This document shows positions 16,744-25,763 of a stretch of DNA of 64,000 bases, one piece after another. The translations under genes were made by a program, and so were the position numbers. This stretch comes from Thioflexithrix psekupsensis (lineage in GTDB: Bacteria > Pseudomonadota > Gammaproteobacteria > Beggiatoales > Beggiatoaceae). The notes under the pieces were generated by a model. It was not told the origin of the DNA. It saw only the letters and a program-made list of their open reading frames with translations, and ran no database searches. The first letter of the stretch is position 1. The number at the start of each line of letters is the position of its first letter. The stretch covers positions 434,001-498,000 of the forward strand of contig NZ_MSLT01000023.1 in assembly GCF_002149925.1 (NCBI RefSeq), given 5' to 3'.

Positions 16744-17442
16744 ATGGCTAAATTTCTCAATACCAGCGCAACCAATTATTTTCTTGAAGAACTGATTAAA
16801 AACGCAAAAGATCGGCTGATTCTAATTAGCCCTTTTTTGCGGCTGAACGATAAAATTAAGGAGTTACTCGAAGATAAGAATCGTCTTAAAATAGATGTGC
16901 GCGTGGTTTATGGTAAAAACGAATTGCAGCCCGAAGAAATTAAGTGGTTAAAAGATTTAACTTATCTGCGCACCAGCTTTTGTAAAAACCTTCATGCCAA
17001 ATGTTATCTTAATGAAGAAACCTGCATTATTACCAGTCTGAATTTATACGAATTCAGCCAAGTGAATAATAATGAAATGGGCGTTCTTGTCCAACGTTCA
17101 GAAGACACGCAATTGTACAATGAAACTTATGAAGAAGCCCAACGCATTATTAGAATTAGCGACGAAATTCGCATTTCTGTAGAAACGGTAGAAAAAGAAG
17201 TAGAGATTTCTCCCCAAAACAGCGATGAATCCAGCCCCAATAAATTAACCACGTCTAAATTGGCGCAAAAACTGGGTTTAAAAACACCAGAATTGTTAGA
17301 AAAATTAATCCAAGCAGGCTATCTTGAACCCCGCGACGGGCTGAATTTTATTACCCAAAAAAGCAAACAAGCCGGTGGCGAATTCCGCAAAAGCCCAAAA
17401 TATGGCAGCTACCTTCTCTGGCCAGAAGATTTACACCCCTAG
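16744..17442 (+). CDS. Phospholipase D-like protein with C-terminal winged-helix-like segment
   Basis: A 232-residue protein. The N-terminal ~130 residues are a single PLD-like domain: DRLILISPFLRLNDKIK, then the H-x-K motif in NLHAKCYLNEE and the downstream TSLNLYEFS segment. The aspartate of a full HKD motif is not evident. After an acidic linker, KLTTSKLAQKLGLKTPELLEKL resembles a helix-turn-helix. Single-domain PLD proteins of this type act as nucleases or nucleic-acid binders and must dimerise. No partner gene is adjacent, and its own promoter and flanking terminator suggest a stand-alone unit. The role is unknown; DNA-related function is inferred. Confidence 0.7.
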   Translation: MAKFLNTSATNYFLEELIKNAKDRLILISPFLRLNDKIKELLEDKNRLKIDVRVVYGKNELQPEEIKWLKDLTYLRTSFCKNLHAKCYLNEETCIITSLNLYEFSQVNNNEMGVLVQRSEDTQLYNETYEEAQRIIRISDEIRISVETVEKEVEISPQNSDESSPNKLTTSKLAQKLGLKTPELLEKLIQAGYLEPRDGLNFITQKSKQAGGEFRKSPKYGSYLLWPEDLHP

Positions 17443-17580
17443 GCTGTGTCATTACAAGGTTGTTTGCCACTTTAGTTTTACAACTATCAGGCAAATTTTC
17501 AGACATTTCTACGATTCGATGAATCAAGCTGTCAAAAAAATAGTGCCGCTTATCTTGAAAAGATACTGAGAAATTCCGAA

Positions 17581-17925
17581 TTAACGCCCTATTTCCAAAG
17601 CCTCTTGAATTTGATCAATAATAGGTTCATCTTCTGGCGCAATGTCCACCAATAAACATCCCGTACAATGCCATTTTGGATCGGCATCTGGACTGTCCCA
17701 TTGCGTTTCTACGCGGACTTCTAATCCTGCTTCGGTAAATTCTTCTAAATCGGGCAGGCGAATATTTAAATCAATGACTTGATCTAATGGCAAAGCATGA
17801 TCGCTTAATATCACAATTTGTTCCGCAGAAATATCGCCTAAATAACCTAATAATTCGCCACTGTGTTGGTTATAAATTTCTAAATAAAATGGCAGGTTTT
17901 TGCGGGTGAATGGGACTTGTTCCAT
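17581..17925 (-). CDS. PilZ-like domain protein
   Basis: A 114-residue protein resembling a PilZ domain: FTRKNLPFYLEIYNQHSGELLGYLGDIS, then NIRLPDLEEF and WHCTGCLLVDI. The canonical c-di-GMP-binding pair (RxxxR and D/NxSxxG) is incomplete: the arginine motif reads TRKNLPF and the second GDISAEQ. It may therefore act as a protein adaptor rather than a nucleotide sensor. An AGGAGACGACA site precedes the ATG. It is the last gene of the LC7/GTPase cluster, 51 bp after the GTPase gene. Confidence 0.65.
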   Translation of the reverse strand: MEQVPFTRKNLPFYLEIYNQHSGELLGYLGDISAEQIVILSDHALPLDQVIDLNIRLPDLEEFTEAGLEVRVETQWDSPDADPKWHCTGCLLVDIAPEDEPIIDQIQEALEIGR

Positions 17926-17976
17926 TGTCGTCTCCTGTCTTTTTTGCTTATTTCAATGGTCATTATATGCCATTTT

Positions 17977-18552
17977 TCAGGAGCTACGATCAGCCGATCC
18001 GAGTTCGGCTTGATGTAAACAGGGATCAAGAGTATACAGCAGGGCTTGCAACAACAAACTAACATCTTCCCGCCGCCGCGCATCCACCTCAAACAAGGGC
18101 GGATTGAGTCCATGTGCTTGCAATGCCAAGTGATATTCTTCTAAATTGGGTTTGGGATTGATGTCCATGCGCGTCACACCAATGGCCACTTTAGTTTTAT
18201 GAATAAAATCACGAAATGCTTCTAAGAAAAAATTTAAATCAGCTATCGGTTGATCGCGGGCATTATCAATTAATAAAATTAATCCCAATCCCCCCTCAGT
18301 CAGCAATTCCCACATAAAATTAAAACGCTCTTGCCCCGGTGTTCCGTACAAATGAATTTTATCTTTACTGGGTAATTTAATCACCCCATAATCCAATGCC
18401 ACAGTAATGGTGGTTTTATATTTATTGCGATTGCGCTCTGGATCGGTATCTTTAGCTTCTGTGGTGACCACAGGAATATCACTTAATGCCGCAATCGCCG
18501 TTGATTTCCCCGCACCTGATGGCCCTGTGAAAATTAATTTATAATTATTCAT
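17977..18552 (-). CDS. Small Ras-like GTPase (MglA-like class)
   Basis: A 191-residue single-domain GTPase. P-loop FTGPSGAGKSTAI at residues 8-20; switch II region LYGTPGQERFNF, where the usual DxxG aspartate is replaced; G4-like IGVTRMD. This set is typical of prokaryotic small GTPases paired with Roadblock/LC7 proteins (the MglA/MglB type), which control polarity and motility in Myxococcus and type IV pili or adhesion in other bacteria. The cluster here contains an LC7 protein three genes upstream, supporting that pairing. The gene starts 5 bp after the end of the 372-aa gene. Confidence 0.85.
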   Translation of the reverse strand: MNNYKLIFTGPSGAGKSTAIAALSDIPVVTTEAKDTDPERNRNKYKTTITVALDYGVIKLPSKDKIHLYGTPGQERFNFMWELLTEGGLGLILLIDNARDQPIADLNFFLEAFRDFIHKTKVAIGVTRMDINPKPNLEEYHLALQAHGLNPPLFEVDARRREDVSLLLQALLYTLDPCLHQAELGSADRSS

Positions 18553-18557
18553 GACAA

Positions 18558-19676
18558 TTATCCCGTAATGTGGGCTAATAAACGTCTTAATAAACCCCGT
18601 TTTTGATGTTGAGCAGGTTGATTATTGTGACGATTATTATAATGATTATTACCATTTTCAGCAGAGGCTAAACCAATACTGTGTGCGGCACTGTAAAAAG
18701 AGAAAACATAACGTTGATAAATTTGCAACAATTCCCCCGTCGCCAATAAAGACAATGGTTTTTCCATCCATAATGCCGCAATTTGTAACGCATAAGGTGT
18801 TACTACGAGTCGGGTAAAATTCGGCCAACGTGTTAAAACAATCGGACTATTCAAATCGGTATCTTGTGGTAAACGTCCACGAGCCGTCCATAAACTCATT
18901 TTCCACAATAATAATTCCAAAGAACTTTCAATTAAACGATGTTGTTTTAAATAAAGCTCTGTTTGCGTTTGTCCGAAATGCTCAATACGCGATGGATGGC
19001 ACTGCATGGGCAATGAAGCCATTGTATGCAATTTACTGTCATTAAAACCTGCGCCATAACACACTTTATTTAACTTCGGTAATAAAATTAACGGTTCAGA
19101 TAAATTAGTAAATAAAATACCATTAATATCCGTTTTCTTTTTTGCCAATAATAACTGTTGTTGTAAACAACCTTGTAAATATTTTTCAGGTTGATAAAAT
19201 AAACGGTGGTTTTCTACCGAATTATCAGGACTAATATCAGGCGCATGACCGCAGAATTCATGAAAGGCTTCTTCTCGCGTTTCTACGGCAATATCGGTTG
19301 CCAAGCGCACTTTATTTTTTTCCGCGGCGACTGTAGAAATAGAAGTGGTCGTGGGCATTTGTTCTGCTTTTTTTAACGCATTTAATAAATTAGCCACACT
19401 CAATGGTTTTTGCACCACAATATCATGGCTTTCTAGGGGCGTTAAAGAAAAAATAATCGTCGGCAAATGGGGGTGTTGTTCTCGATAGTGTTGCCACAGC
19501 TTATCTGCCTGCCAATGATCGCGATCAAAAATCACCATATCGGCCTTTTCAACGGCATCAATTAATTGATAATGACCTTTTGCTGGTCCTGAAAAAACCA
19601 TCATTAATAATTGGCGACCTTGCTGATCCATGCCCACTGCGGCAACAGAGATAACTTTTTTATTTTCGGTACTCAT
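18558..19676 (-). CDS. Unknown 372-aa protein of the LC7/GTPase cluster, receiver-like N-terminus
   Basis: The N-terminal ~110 residues have receiver-like strands (VISVAAVGMD, ADMVIFDRD, LPTIIFSL, then VQKPLSVANLLNAL, which resembles the K-P of response regulators), but no canonical acidic pocket is clear. The middle and C-terminus are alpha-helical, with SPIVLTRWPNFTRLVVTP then LLATGELLQIYQRYVFSFY, followed by a basic Asn/Gln-rich tail. I do not recognise the family. Its position directly before the GTPase (5-bp spacing) suggests an effector or regulator of it. This is inference from neighbourhood only. Confidence 0.6.
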   Translation of the reverse strand: MSTENKKVISVAAVGMDQQGRQLLMMVFSGPAKGHYQLIDAVEKADMVIFDRDHWQADKLWQHYREQHPHLPTIIFSLTPLESHDIVVQKPLSVANLLNALKKAEQMPTTTSISTVAAEKNKVRLATDIAVETREEAFHEFCGHAPDISPDNSVENHRLFYQPEKYLQGCLQQQLLLAKKKTDINGILFTNLSEPLILLPKLNKVCYGAGFNDSKLHTMASLPMQCHPSRIEHFGQTQTELYLKQHRLIESSLELLLWKMSLWTARGRLPQDTDLNSPIVLTRWPNFTRLVVTPYALQIAALWMEKPLSLLATGELLQIYQRYVFSFYSAAHSIGLASAENGNNHYNNRHNNQPAQHQKRGLLRRLLAHITG

Positions 19677-19751
19677 AATGTGGAAATAAACCCAGTGGGA
19701 AATACTGTCTAATGGGCAAAAAACAGTCCATATTTACGAAATCAACTCACA

Positions 19752-19790
19752 GTGAGCTTGATCAAAAAAATACACTCCAATCAAGCTCAC
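19752..19790 (-). terminator. Perfect 11-bp hairpin between the CZB gene and the 372-aa gene
   Basis: GTGAGCTTGAT (19752-19762) and ATCAAGCTCAC (19780-19790) pair perfectly; on the minus strand the loop contains a run of seven T residues. It lies 20 bp after the CZB gene stop and may attenuate transcription into the downstream genes. Confidence 0.5.
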
Positions 19791-19809
19791 AACCAATTGA
19801 AATAAATGA

Positions 19810-20169
19810 TTATTTCATTTTATCTAATTCAAGCAATTTATTGGCTAGGGTGTTAGACAAAGTATGTAGTTCCGTCAACGCGGCTTGCGCACCTGTCTCA
19901 TCTCCCGCGGCTTTTTTGGCCAAGGCTTCTTGACCCACTGTGTGAAAACGCTCGTGGGGTTCAAATAAACTATCAAATACCACTTTGGCACGGGGGTCTG
20001 TGAGGGATTCTACTTCACTAACTCCTTCATTATAAAGCCATTTTCCTAATTTACAGGAACAATGATCCATACCCACAAAGTTATCTTTACCTTTCAAGGT
20101 GGCATCCATTTTTTTTAAATACTGAACGTGATCGTTCAAACGCATCATGAAAAATGCCTTAGCAACCAT
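19810..20169 (-). CDS. CZB (chemoreceptor zinc-binding) domain protein
   Basis: A stand-alone 119-residue CZB domain. Zinc ligands fit the pattern: H in NDHVQYLKKMD, the HCSCKLGKWLY segment with the key cysteine, and H in PHERFHTVGQ. CZB domains sense zinc or hypochlorite when fused to chemoreceptors or diguanylate cyclases; free-standing ones are less studied. AGGAGTTACATC precedes the ATG. It lies 58 bp downstream of the LC7 gene and probably belongs to the same transcript. Confidence 0.8.
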   Translation of the reverse strand: MVAKAFFMMRLNDHVQYLKKMDATLKGKDNFVGMDHCSCKLGKWLYNEGVSEVESLTDPRAKVVFDSLFEPHERFHTVGQEALAKKAAGDETGAQAALTELHTLSNTLANKLLELDKMK

Positions 20170-20227
20170 GATGTAACTCCTAAAGTAGCGGCAGCAATAA
20201 AAGCAGAGTAAATTATAATTGATTGTT

Positions 20228-20590
20228 TTAAATCAATTTTTCAATTTCCTCGGCTGCTCGTTTTAGATCAAGAAAGATCAAACCTAACTTAGCGGTTGAC
20301 TTCGCCACCACACTGACTACAGTATCGGGGCCAGCATGGGTCATGACGACATAGCCGTTGCGTCCTTTGATTAACACTTGTTCTAATTCACCACGCCCCA
20401 ATTCGTCTGAAGTGCGCTCGCCCAACGACAACATCGCCGCCGCCATTGCCCCCACCCGATCTTCGTCCATCGAACTGGGCAACAAGGCCGCCATAATCAG
20501 ACCATCCGTTGAAATCACCGCTGAGGCTTCGATTTCAGCCGAAGTGCCGTTGAGTTTGCTGAGGGTGGCTTTAAGCATTTCTTCGCGCAT
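20228..20590 (-). CDS. Roadblock/LC7 domain protein (MglB-like)
   Basis: A 120-residue protein with a single Roadblock/LC7 fold: ASAVISTDGLIMAALLP, the AAMLSLGERTSDELG helix and ELEQVLIKGRNGYVVMT. In MglA/MglB-type systems such proteins are GTPase-activating partners of small GTPases. The start MREEMLKATL at 20590 is chosen because of the AGGAGTAATCTC site before it; the upstream in-frame ATG (20692) would read through an intergenic palindrome. It is the first gene of the cluster. Confidence 0.88.
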   Translation of the reverse strand: MREEMLKATLSKLNGTSAEIEASAVISTDGLIMAALLPSSMDEDRVGAMAAAMLSLGERTSDELGRGELEQVLIKGRNGYVVMTHAGPDTVVSVVAKSTAKLGLIFLDLKRAAEEIEKLI

Positions 20591-21072
20591 GAGATTACTC
20601 CTATTTGAATGACACGCAAGGGATGCGTGAGGTGATAAGGCTCTGAGATTCAATTGGATTGCCATCATTAATCCACAGAGTTTTTCTGGCAATCAATTGA
20701 TTTTTATATTAAAAAAAATAAGTTCCGACACTTTCAAAAAAAATGGTGACGATATTTCGACTGTTTGACATTCGCATGGACAGGAAAGTATCTATAATTT
20801 CGACTGATGGTGATCGAAGTGAATAGTTTAACACCACGCCGTCTATTGCCATACTATGACAATCGAATTTTCAGTGGTGTTATTACAATAATAGTGGTTA
20901 TTGGAAAAAGTCGGTAGGGAATAAGTGGATTTATTAAAATAAGCGTTTAATCATGCCTGAAAAAACAGAGACAATTTTGAAAAAATAAGGTGTGAATTTG
21001 TATTTTAAAAAATTGACAAAATTTATTTGTTCTGAAAAAGAAAAAATCAGAAAACCACTCATTAATTCTGAT
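20591..21072. other. 482-bp intergenic region with several inverted repeats
   Basis: No reading frame of note. It holds an imperfect palindrome at 20651-20699 (CAATTGGATTGCC against GGCAATCAATTG) in the leader of the LC7 gene. It also holds TTGACA (20765-20770) with TATAAT-like boxes downstream on the plus strand and three nested stems between 20829 and 20903 (see the separate entry). The remaining ~170 bp up to the helicase stop is plain AT-rich sequence. Confidence 0.5.
20801..20905 (+). ncRNA. Candidate structured small RNA
   Basis: An outer 9-bp stem TAACACCAC/GTGGTGTTA (20829-20837, 20874-20882) encloses an inner hairpin ATTGcCATA-c-TATGaCAAT. A third stem CAATAA/TTATTG (20886-20891, 20898-20903) is followed by AAAAAG. 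A plus-strand TTGACA (20765) lies upstream with TATCTA at 18-bp or TATAAT at 22-bp spacing. No terminator U tract is seen. This is a fold-based guess. Confidence 0.25.
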
Positions 21073-24000
21073 TCAAGCCGATATTTCCACCGCTAATTTA
21101 ACGGCATTTAATAATTCATCAATGGCTTGTTGTCGCGCTTTAAACCACAGTAAAGAATGTATTGTATGAAGTCGCCAGCCTTTAGCAATTAACACCTGTT
21201 CACGCAGACGCTCCCGTTCTGATACGCTGGGCAATTGGTGATAATGTGAACCATCATACAAAATACCTAGAACATAATGCGCATTGTCTTTAGTATCACA
21301 TACCGCAACAGGCACACGAAATTGTCCCACGCCCACATGCGTTTCAACTAAATAACCTTGTTTAATCAATAAATTAGAAATTGCATCAACAAAGGCTTGA
21401 TCCCTTCCCACGTCACTGGTCATGTCGGCAGTGAGAACCGATGGCGAGACTTCAATCGAATGCAGCCACGCCGACAAAGCCCTTAACCCACGCCGCGATT
21501 GCTCCGTTAAGCGAATATCAGACGATTTTAAGGAAGTAAACACTTGAAATTGCATTCTGGCACGGGTAATCACCACATTTAACCGTCGCCAACCTATTTC
21601 CGTCGCCAAAGGGCCAAAATAAGGCTGACATTTCCCCTCTTCATTCTTGCCATAAACAGTAGATAAATAAATCACATCGCGTTCATCTCCTTGACTGTTT
21701 TCTAAGTTTTTAATAAAGAAAGATTCGGGAGAAATATCTTGTATCTTTAACCAATCGGCTAAAACTTGATCTTCGGCAACGGCTTGATCTAATAAATCAG
21801 TTATTAAATAAGATTGAGGTAAATTAAAAGTAATCACCGCTAAAGAACGGCGTGGATGTTCTCGACAATGTTGTTGAATGGCAGCGACAATGGCGCGGGC
21901 TTCGACTTCGTTTTGTCCTTTGCGATAAAGGGCTTGAGAAAAATAATGACGTTGCACACCATAATCCACATGTCGCGCAAAAGGCGCAGGAATAATTAAC
22001 AAGCGATTATCATAAAATTCTGCATTTGCAAAAGCAATTAAACTTTCATGCGCCGAGCGATAATGCCACATTAATTGTTCGCTGGAATAAATTTGTTTTG
22101 CGGCATCTAAAATAGATTCTTGTGTATTAAAAATTTGCGCGTCTTCTTTCTCTATATTTAATTCTGATTCTAATTCAGAAGTTAAAGTTTGATTATCAGA
22201 ATGATCTAATTCCGTTAATCGCTCAAAAAAACGAGTCGGCGGCAATTGGCGAGAATCCCCCACAATCACATGCTGTTTTGCGCGTAATAACGCGCCTAAT
22301 GCCTCATACGGCCGCACTTGTGAAGCCTCATCAATAATCAACACATCAAATTCTAAAGCCTGAACGGGTAAATGTTGCGCTACTGATAAAGGACTCATTA
22401 AAAAACACGGCTGTAAGGCCTGTAAAGCCTGTCCTGCGCGTTGAATTAATTGCCGCAACGGTAAATGACGTTGTTTTTTATTTAATTCATGCGCAATTAA
22501 AAACAATTCTGTAAATTCAGACACCCGCCCAGAACCGTGTCCTTGTGGAATGGTTTTTTGCAATAAAAATTGTCGTAATTGCCGTTGAGAATGCACATAT
22601 TTTAAAGTATCTTGTGCAGTAAAAGTATCTCTTAAATGGGTAAATTCATGAACACTTAATGTTCCCAACCAAGGATGTTCCCGCAAATGTTCCCGCAAAG
22701 CATAATAACGCAATTCATATCGCCAATGTAAAATCGCTTGCGCTGGGCTAATGCGTTGCTGAATGACTGCGGCAATAATATCATTTAATCCTGCTTTTTT
22801 CAGATGCTGTTTAAATTGCGATAAATTTAAATAATGCGACCAATCGGATAAGCTATTTAAACGCCGTTCTAAACACAATAATAATTGATGCAAATCGACC
22901 GACAAAGGCAGCCAAATTGGCCATTCTAAATCACCTAATTGTTGCAATTCATTTTGTATAATAGGTAATTGCTGGGCAAAAGATTCTCGCTGAAAATGCA
23001 AACGAGATAAAAGCCCACTATGCAATTCAGGATCATGCAATAACCATTGATAAATCTCGGGGGATAATAACGGACGAATTTGCGCTAACCATTTGCCATA
23101 AAATACCATTAATTCAGGCTGTTGCGTGACTTGATCGGCGGCTTCTGCAAAATGCGCGGCCAACCAAGTTTGATTTAATAAATTGCAATAAGCGGCTTGT
23201 TCTCTCTGTTGCAACGCCATTAATAAAGTGCGTAATGGATAATAACGCAGCCGTTGAGAATATTGAGAAAATTTCTGCGTGGTTTGGGTAAATAATAAAC
23301 GATAATTCTGCCATTTCTGCGGCAATTCTGATAAGGCTTCACGGCTGGGTTTTTCAGGTAAAAGCCGCAATGATGTAGCCAAATGTAATAATTGCCACCA
23401 TAAGCCTTGATGAAAACTTAAATCAGTTTGAATGGCTTGAATGGGATTTGTTTGCGCTAAATACTGTTTAGCGGCATTATCGCCTACAATATGTCGTAAT
23501 TGCTGACTCCACTCAATTAAGGCCAATAATCCCGCCCAATCAGTATTGTGATGGCGAAAATAATCACCAAAAAAAACTTTATAATCAAGTGCATTATCGC
23601 TTAAATCAGAACCCGTTTTATTTTTCCACTTTTGCCAATAATAACGATATTTTTTAACCTGTTTTAACCAGCGTTTAGCGGTTTTAATGGGCGCGTAAAA
23701 ATAATCATATTCTGCTTTCGCTTTTTGCCATAATAGCAAGGCATTGGCATCGCTATGCTCAGGATGATGATAAACGGTTAAATGATCAGGGGCTTGAGTG
23801 AGTAAAAACAACAATTGATAAGTCTGCCATCCTTTTTCAAATTCAGCTTTTTCCAATTGATTTAAAATAGGCGTATAAAACCCTAATAATTCATTTAATT
23901 TTTGCAAATAAACAGGCGAATAATCCCCTAAATCCAGCGCAATTAACGACGCACAAATATCTTGTAAATCATGGCTGGCAATATCATCCGTTCCCAACAA

Positions 24001-25737
24001 TTGATTAGCCTGCGTTTGCCATTGCTGGGCTTGCTGATGCTGCATTAAAGCCTGTTCTAATTGCGCCAATACATTCGATTCAGATAAACCTCGCGCTAAT
24101 GTTGCCGTTAAGCCCGCAGGACATTGTGATAATAATTCTAAGGCTTCAACGGTTAAAATAGGCAATTGATCAAATTGCAAAGGTAAATCCCATTGATGAT
24201 TCACCTGCAATGCTTCTAAAGAATGAAGTAACGGCTTGAGCGCATCAATTAAATGGGTTAATATTTCTTTTAATAAAACAGTTTCATTGTGTTTAGGAAT
24301 AAACCCCACCCAATCATGTAATAATTGCGGCGATAAACTTTGATAATGCACAATAAAAGCCTGCAATTGCTGCTCTAATTCAGGCAATTGCGCACAGGTT
24401 AAATCGCGCAAATCCACATGCGATAAATATAACGCGGGTTTAATTAAACGTTGTTGTAATTGCTCTAATTCCCAAATCACCTGATAACACGGCTGATCAC
24501 ATAAACCAATCGGCTGCGCCAATAATCGCCCATAATCTAATAATTTCTTTTGTTGATTTAGCACCGAAATAGAAGTGATTTTAAAATTTTCTTCGGGCGT
24601 TTGTTTTAAACGTTGTGCTAAAGATTGATAAATAGGAATTTTTTGCGTATCAGAATGATGCAATGCCAGACAAAAATCAGCCAATCCCAATTGTTGCAAA
24701 CGGGCTTGCACCACATTTAATGCCGCTTGTTTCTCAGCCACAAATAAAACCGTTTTATCCATCGCTAATGCAGTCGCAATTAAATTGGCAATGGTGTGCG
24801 ATTTTCCCGTGCCGGGCGGCCCTTCAATGACCAAAGAATGCCCTTGTCGCAATACTCGTTCAATCACGGTATATTGCGAATGATCTGCACTTAATACTAA
24901 AGGCAATTCTTCTGTAAATGATTTAAGCTGAAAATGAGAAGAAGAAATGTTAGATTCTTTAGAATCCGTGTTTTCTATTTTTAATAATCGGGCTAATATC
25001 TCATGATGAATAGTTGACCAATGACTGGGATTTAAATCATGATACATTGACCAGCGCGCAAAATTAAATAAATCTAATGTCGCACTTAATTCAATTGTCC
25101 AATGTGTTTGAGAAACCAGCAAAGATTTAAGACGAGAAAACCAATCTAGCAGGGATTCATTTTCATCCCAGATTGGCAAAGCAATATTAAAATCACGAAT
25201 TAATTTTTCTTGTAAAGAACGGTTTAATTCAACTGCCGATCCTTCATAAAATAATTCATAATATTCTCCCTGCGCATGAGATTGACGCTGTAATAAAACA
25301 GGAATTAATAATAACGGAGCTTGCAAATAAGGCGCATCTTTTTCAAGCGAATAATTTAAAAAACCCAAAGCTAAATATAAACAATGTGTCCCCGTTTCTT
25401 CCAATAAAGCACGGGTTTGTCGTCGCAATTGCACCGTGCGATAATGCAAGGTTGAAATGTCTAAATCAACCGTTAAACACGGTATAGAATCAACATTTAA
25501 TGTCACATCTCGACTGCATAATGCAACACGCTGTTCTTTCGCCACTAAATAGTCCATTAACCATTCAAAATCAAACGGATTAATGCTTAATGTTCTAGCC
25601 CGTTTGCGATAATGAATTAACGGATTGCGTTGTGATAAATCAAGTAATTGTTGACGAATTAAATCAAAAATAACCGCGGCGTTTTTTTCTGACGCTTGAA
25701 ACGAATTTAATAATTCTAACGATGTGGGGGGATTCAT
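21073..25737 (-). CDS. Giant superfamily 1 helicase, DUF4011 type, with C-terminal endonuclease-like domain
   Basis: A 1554-residue protein. The N-terminus (RQQLLDLSQRNPLIHYR) is the DUF4011 signature. The helicase core is split: Walker A EGPPGTGKSHTIANLIA at about residue 303, then ~800 mostly helical residues, then Walker B LIIDEASQVRPYEALG near 1135, IVGDSRQLPPT, and motif VI GWRRLNVVITRAR near 1380. The last ~110 residues (LIKQGYLVETHVGVG, YVLGILYDGSHYH, RERLREQVLIAKGWRLH) match the Vsr-like REase_MTES_1575 fold. Such helicase-nuclease fusions are widespread accessory genes, and some are reported as anti-phage. The stop lies 26 bp from... the smc gene upstream on the same strand begins its stop 26 bp before this start, so cotranscription is likely. 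The defence role is inferred. Confidence 0.85.
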   Translation of the reverse strand: MNPPTSLELLNSFQASEKNAAVIFDLIRQQLLDLSQRNPLIHYRKRARTLSINPFDFEWLMDYLVAKEQRVALCSRDVTLNVDSIPCLTVDLDISTLHYRTVQLRRQTRALLEETGTHCLYLALGFLNYSLEKDAPYLQAPLLLIPVLLQRQSHAQGEYYELFYEGSAVELNRSLQEKLIRDFNIALPIWDENESLLDWFSRLKSLLVSQTHWTIELSATLDLFNFARWSMYHDLNPSHWSTIHHEILARLLKIENTDSKESNISSSHFQLKSFTEELPLVLSADHSQYTVIERVLRQGHSLVIEGPPGTGKSHTIANLIATALAMDKTVLFVAEKQAALNVVQARLQQLGLADFCLALHHSDTQKIPIYQSLAQRLKQTPEENFKITSISVLNQQKKLLDYGRLLAQPIGLCDQPCYQVIWELEQLQQRLIKPALYLSHVDLRDLTCAQLPELEQQLQAFIVHYQSLSPQLLHDWVGFIPKHNETVLLKEILTHLIDALKPLLHSLEALQVNHQWDLPLQFDQLPILTVEALELLSQCPAGLTATLARGLSESNVLAQLEQALMQHQQAQQWQTQANQLLGTDDIASHDLQDICASLIALDLGDYSPVYLQKLNELLGFYTPILNQLEKAEFEKGWQTYQLLFLLTQAPDHLTVYHHPEHSDANALLLWQKAKAEYDYFYAPIKTAKRWLKQVKKYRYYWQKWKNKTGSDLSDNALDYKVFFGDYFRHHNTDWAGLLALIEWSQQLRHIVGDNAAKQYLAQTNPIQAIQTDLSFHQGLWWQLLHLATSLRLLPEKPSREALSELPQKWQNYRLLFTQTTQKFSQYSQRLRYYPLRTLLMALQQREQAAYCNLLNQTWLAAHFAEAADQVTQQPELMVFYGKWLAQIRPLLSPEIYQWLLHDPELHSGLLSRLHFQRESFAQQLPIIQNELQQLGDLEWPIWLPLSVDLHQLLLCLERRLNSLSDWSHYLNLSQFKQHLKKAGLNDIIAAVIQQRISPAQAILHWRYELRYYALREHLREHPWLGTLSVHEFTHLRDTFTAQDTLKYVHSQRQLRQFLLQKTIPQGHGSGRVSEFTELFLIAHELNKKQRHLPLRQLIQRAGQALQALQPCFLMSPLSVAQHLPVQALEFDVLIIDEASQVRPYEALGALLRAKQHVIVGDSRQLPPTRFFERLTELDHSDNQTLTSELESELNIEKEDAQIFNTQESILDAAKQIYSSEQLMWHYRSAHESLIAFANAEFYDNRLLIIPAPFARHVDYGVQRHYFSQALYRKGQNEVEARAIVAAIQQHCREHPRRSLAVITFNLPQSYLITDLLDQAVAEDQVLADWLKIQDISPESFFIKNLENSQGDERDVIYLSTVYGKNEEGKCQPYFGPLATEIGWRRLNVVITRARMQFQVFTSLKSSDIRLTEQSRRGLRALSAWLHSIEVSPSVLTADMTSDVGRDQAFVDAISNLLIKQGYLVETHVGVGQFRVPVAVCDTKDNAHYVLGILYDGSHYHQLPSVSERERLREQVLIAKGWRLHTIHSLLWFKARQQAIDELLNAVKLAVEISA

Positions 25738-25763
25738 TTTTTTAATAAAAACAAAAGAGTCAA

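Noticed and set aside
20591-20692. Extended start of the Roadblock protein at 20692
   Set aside because: The upstream codons lie within an intergenic palindrome, while an AGGAG site sits just before 20590.
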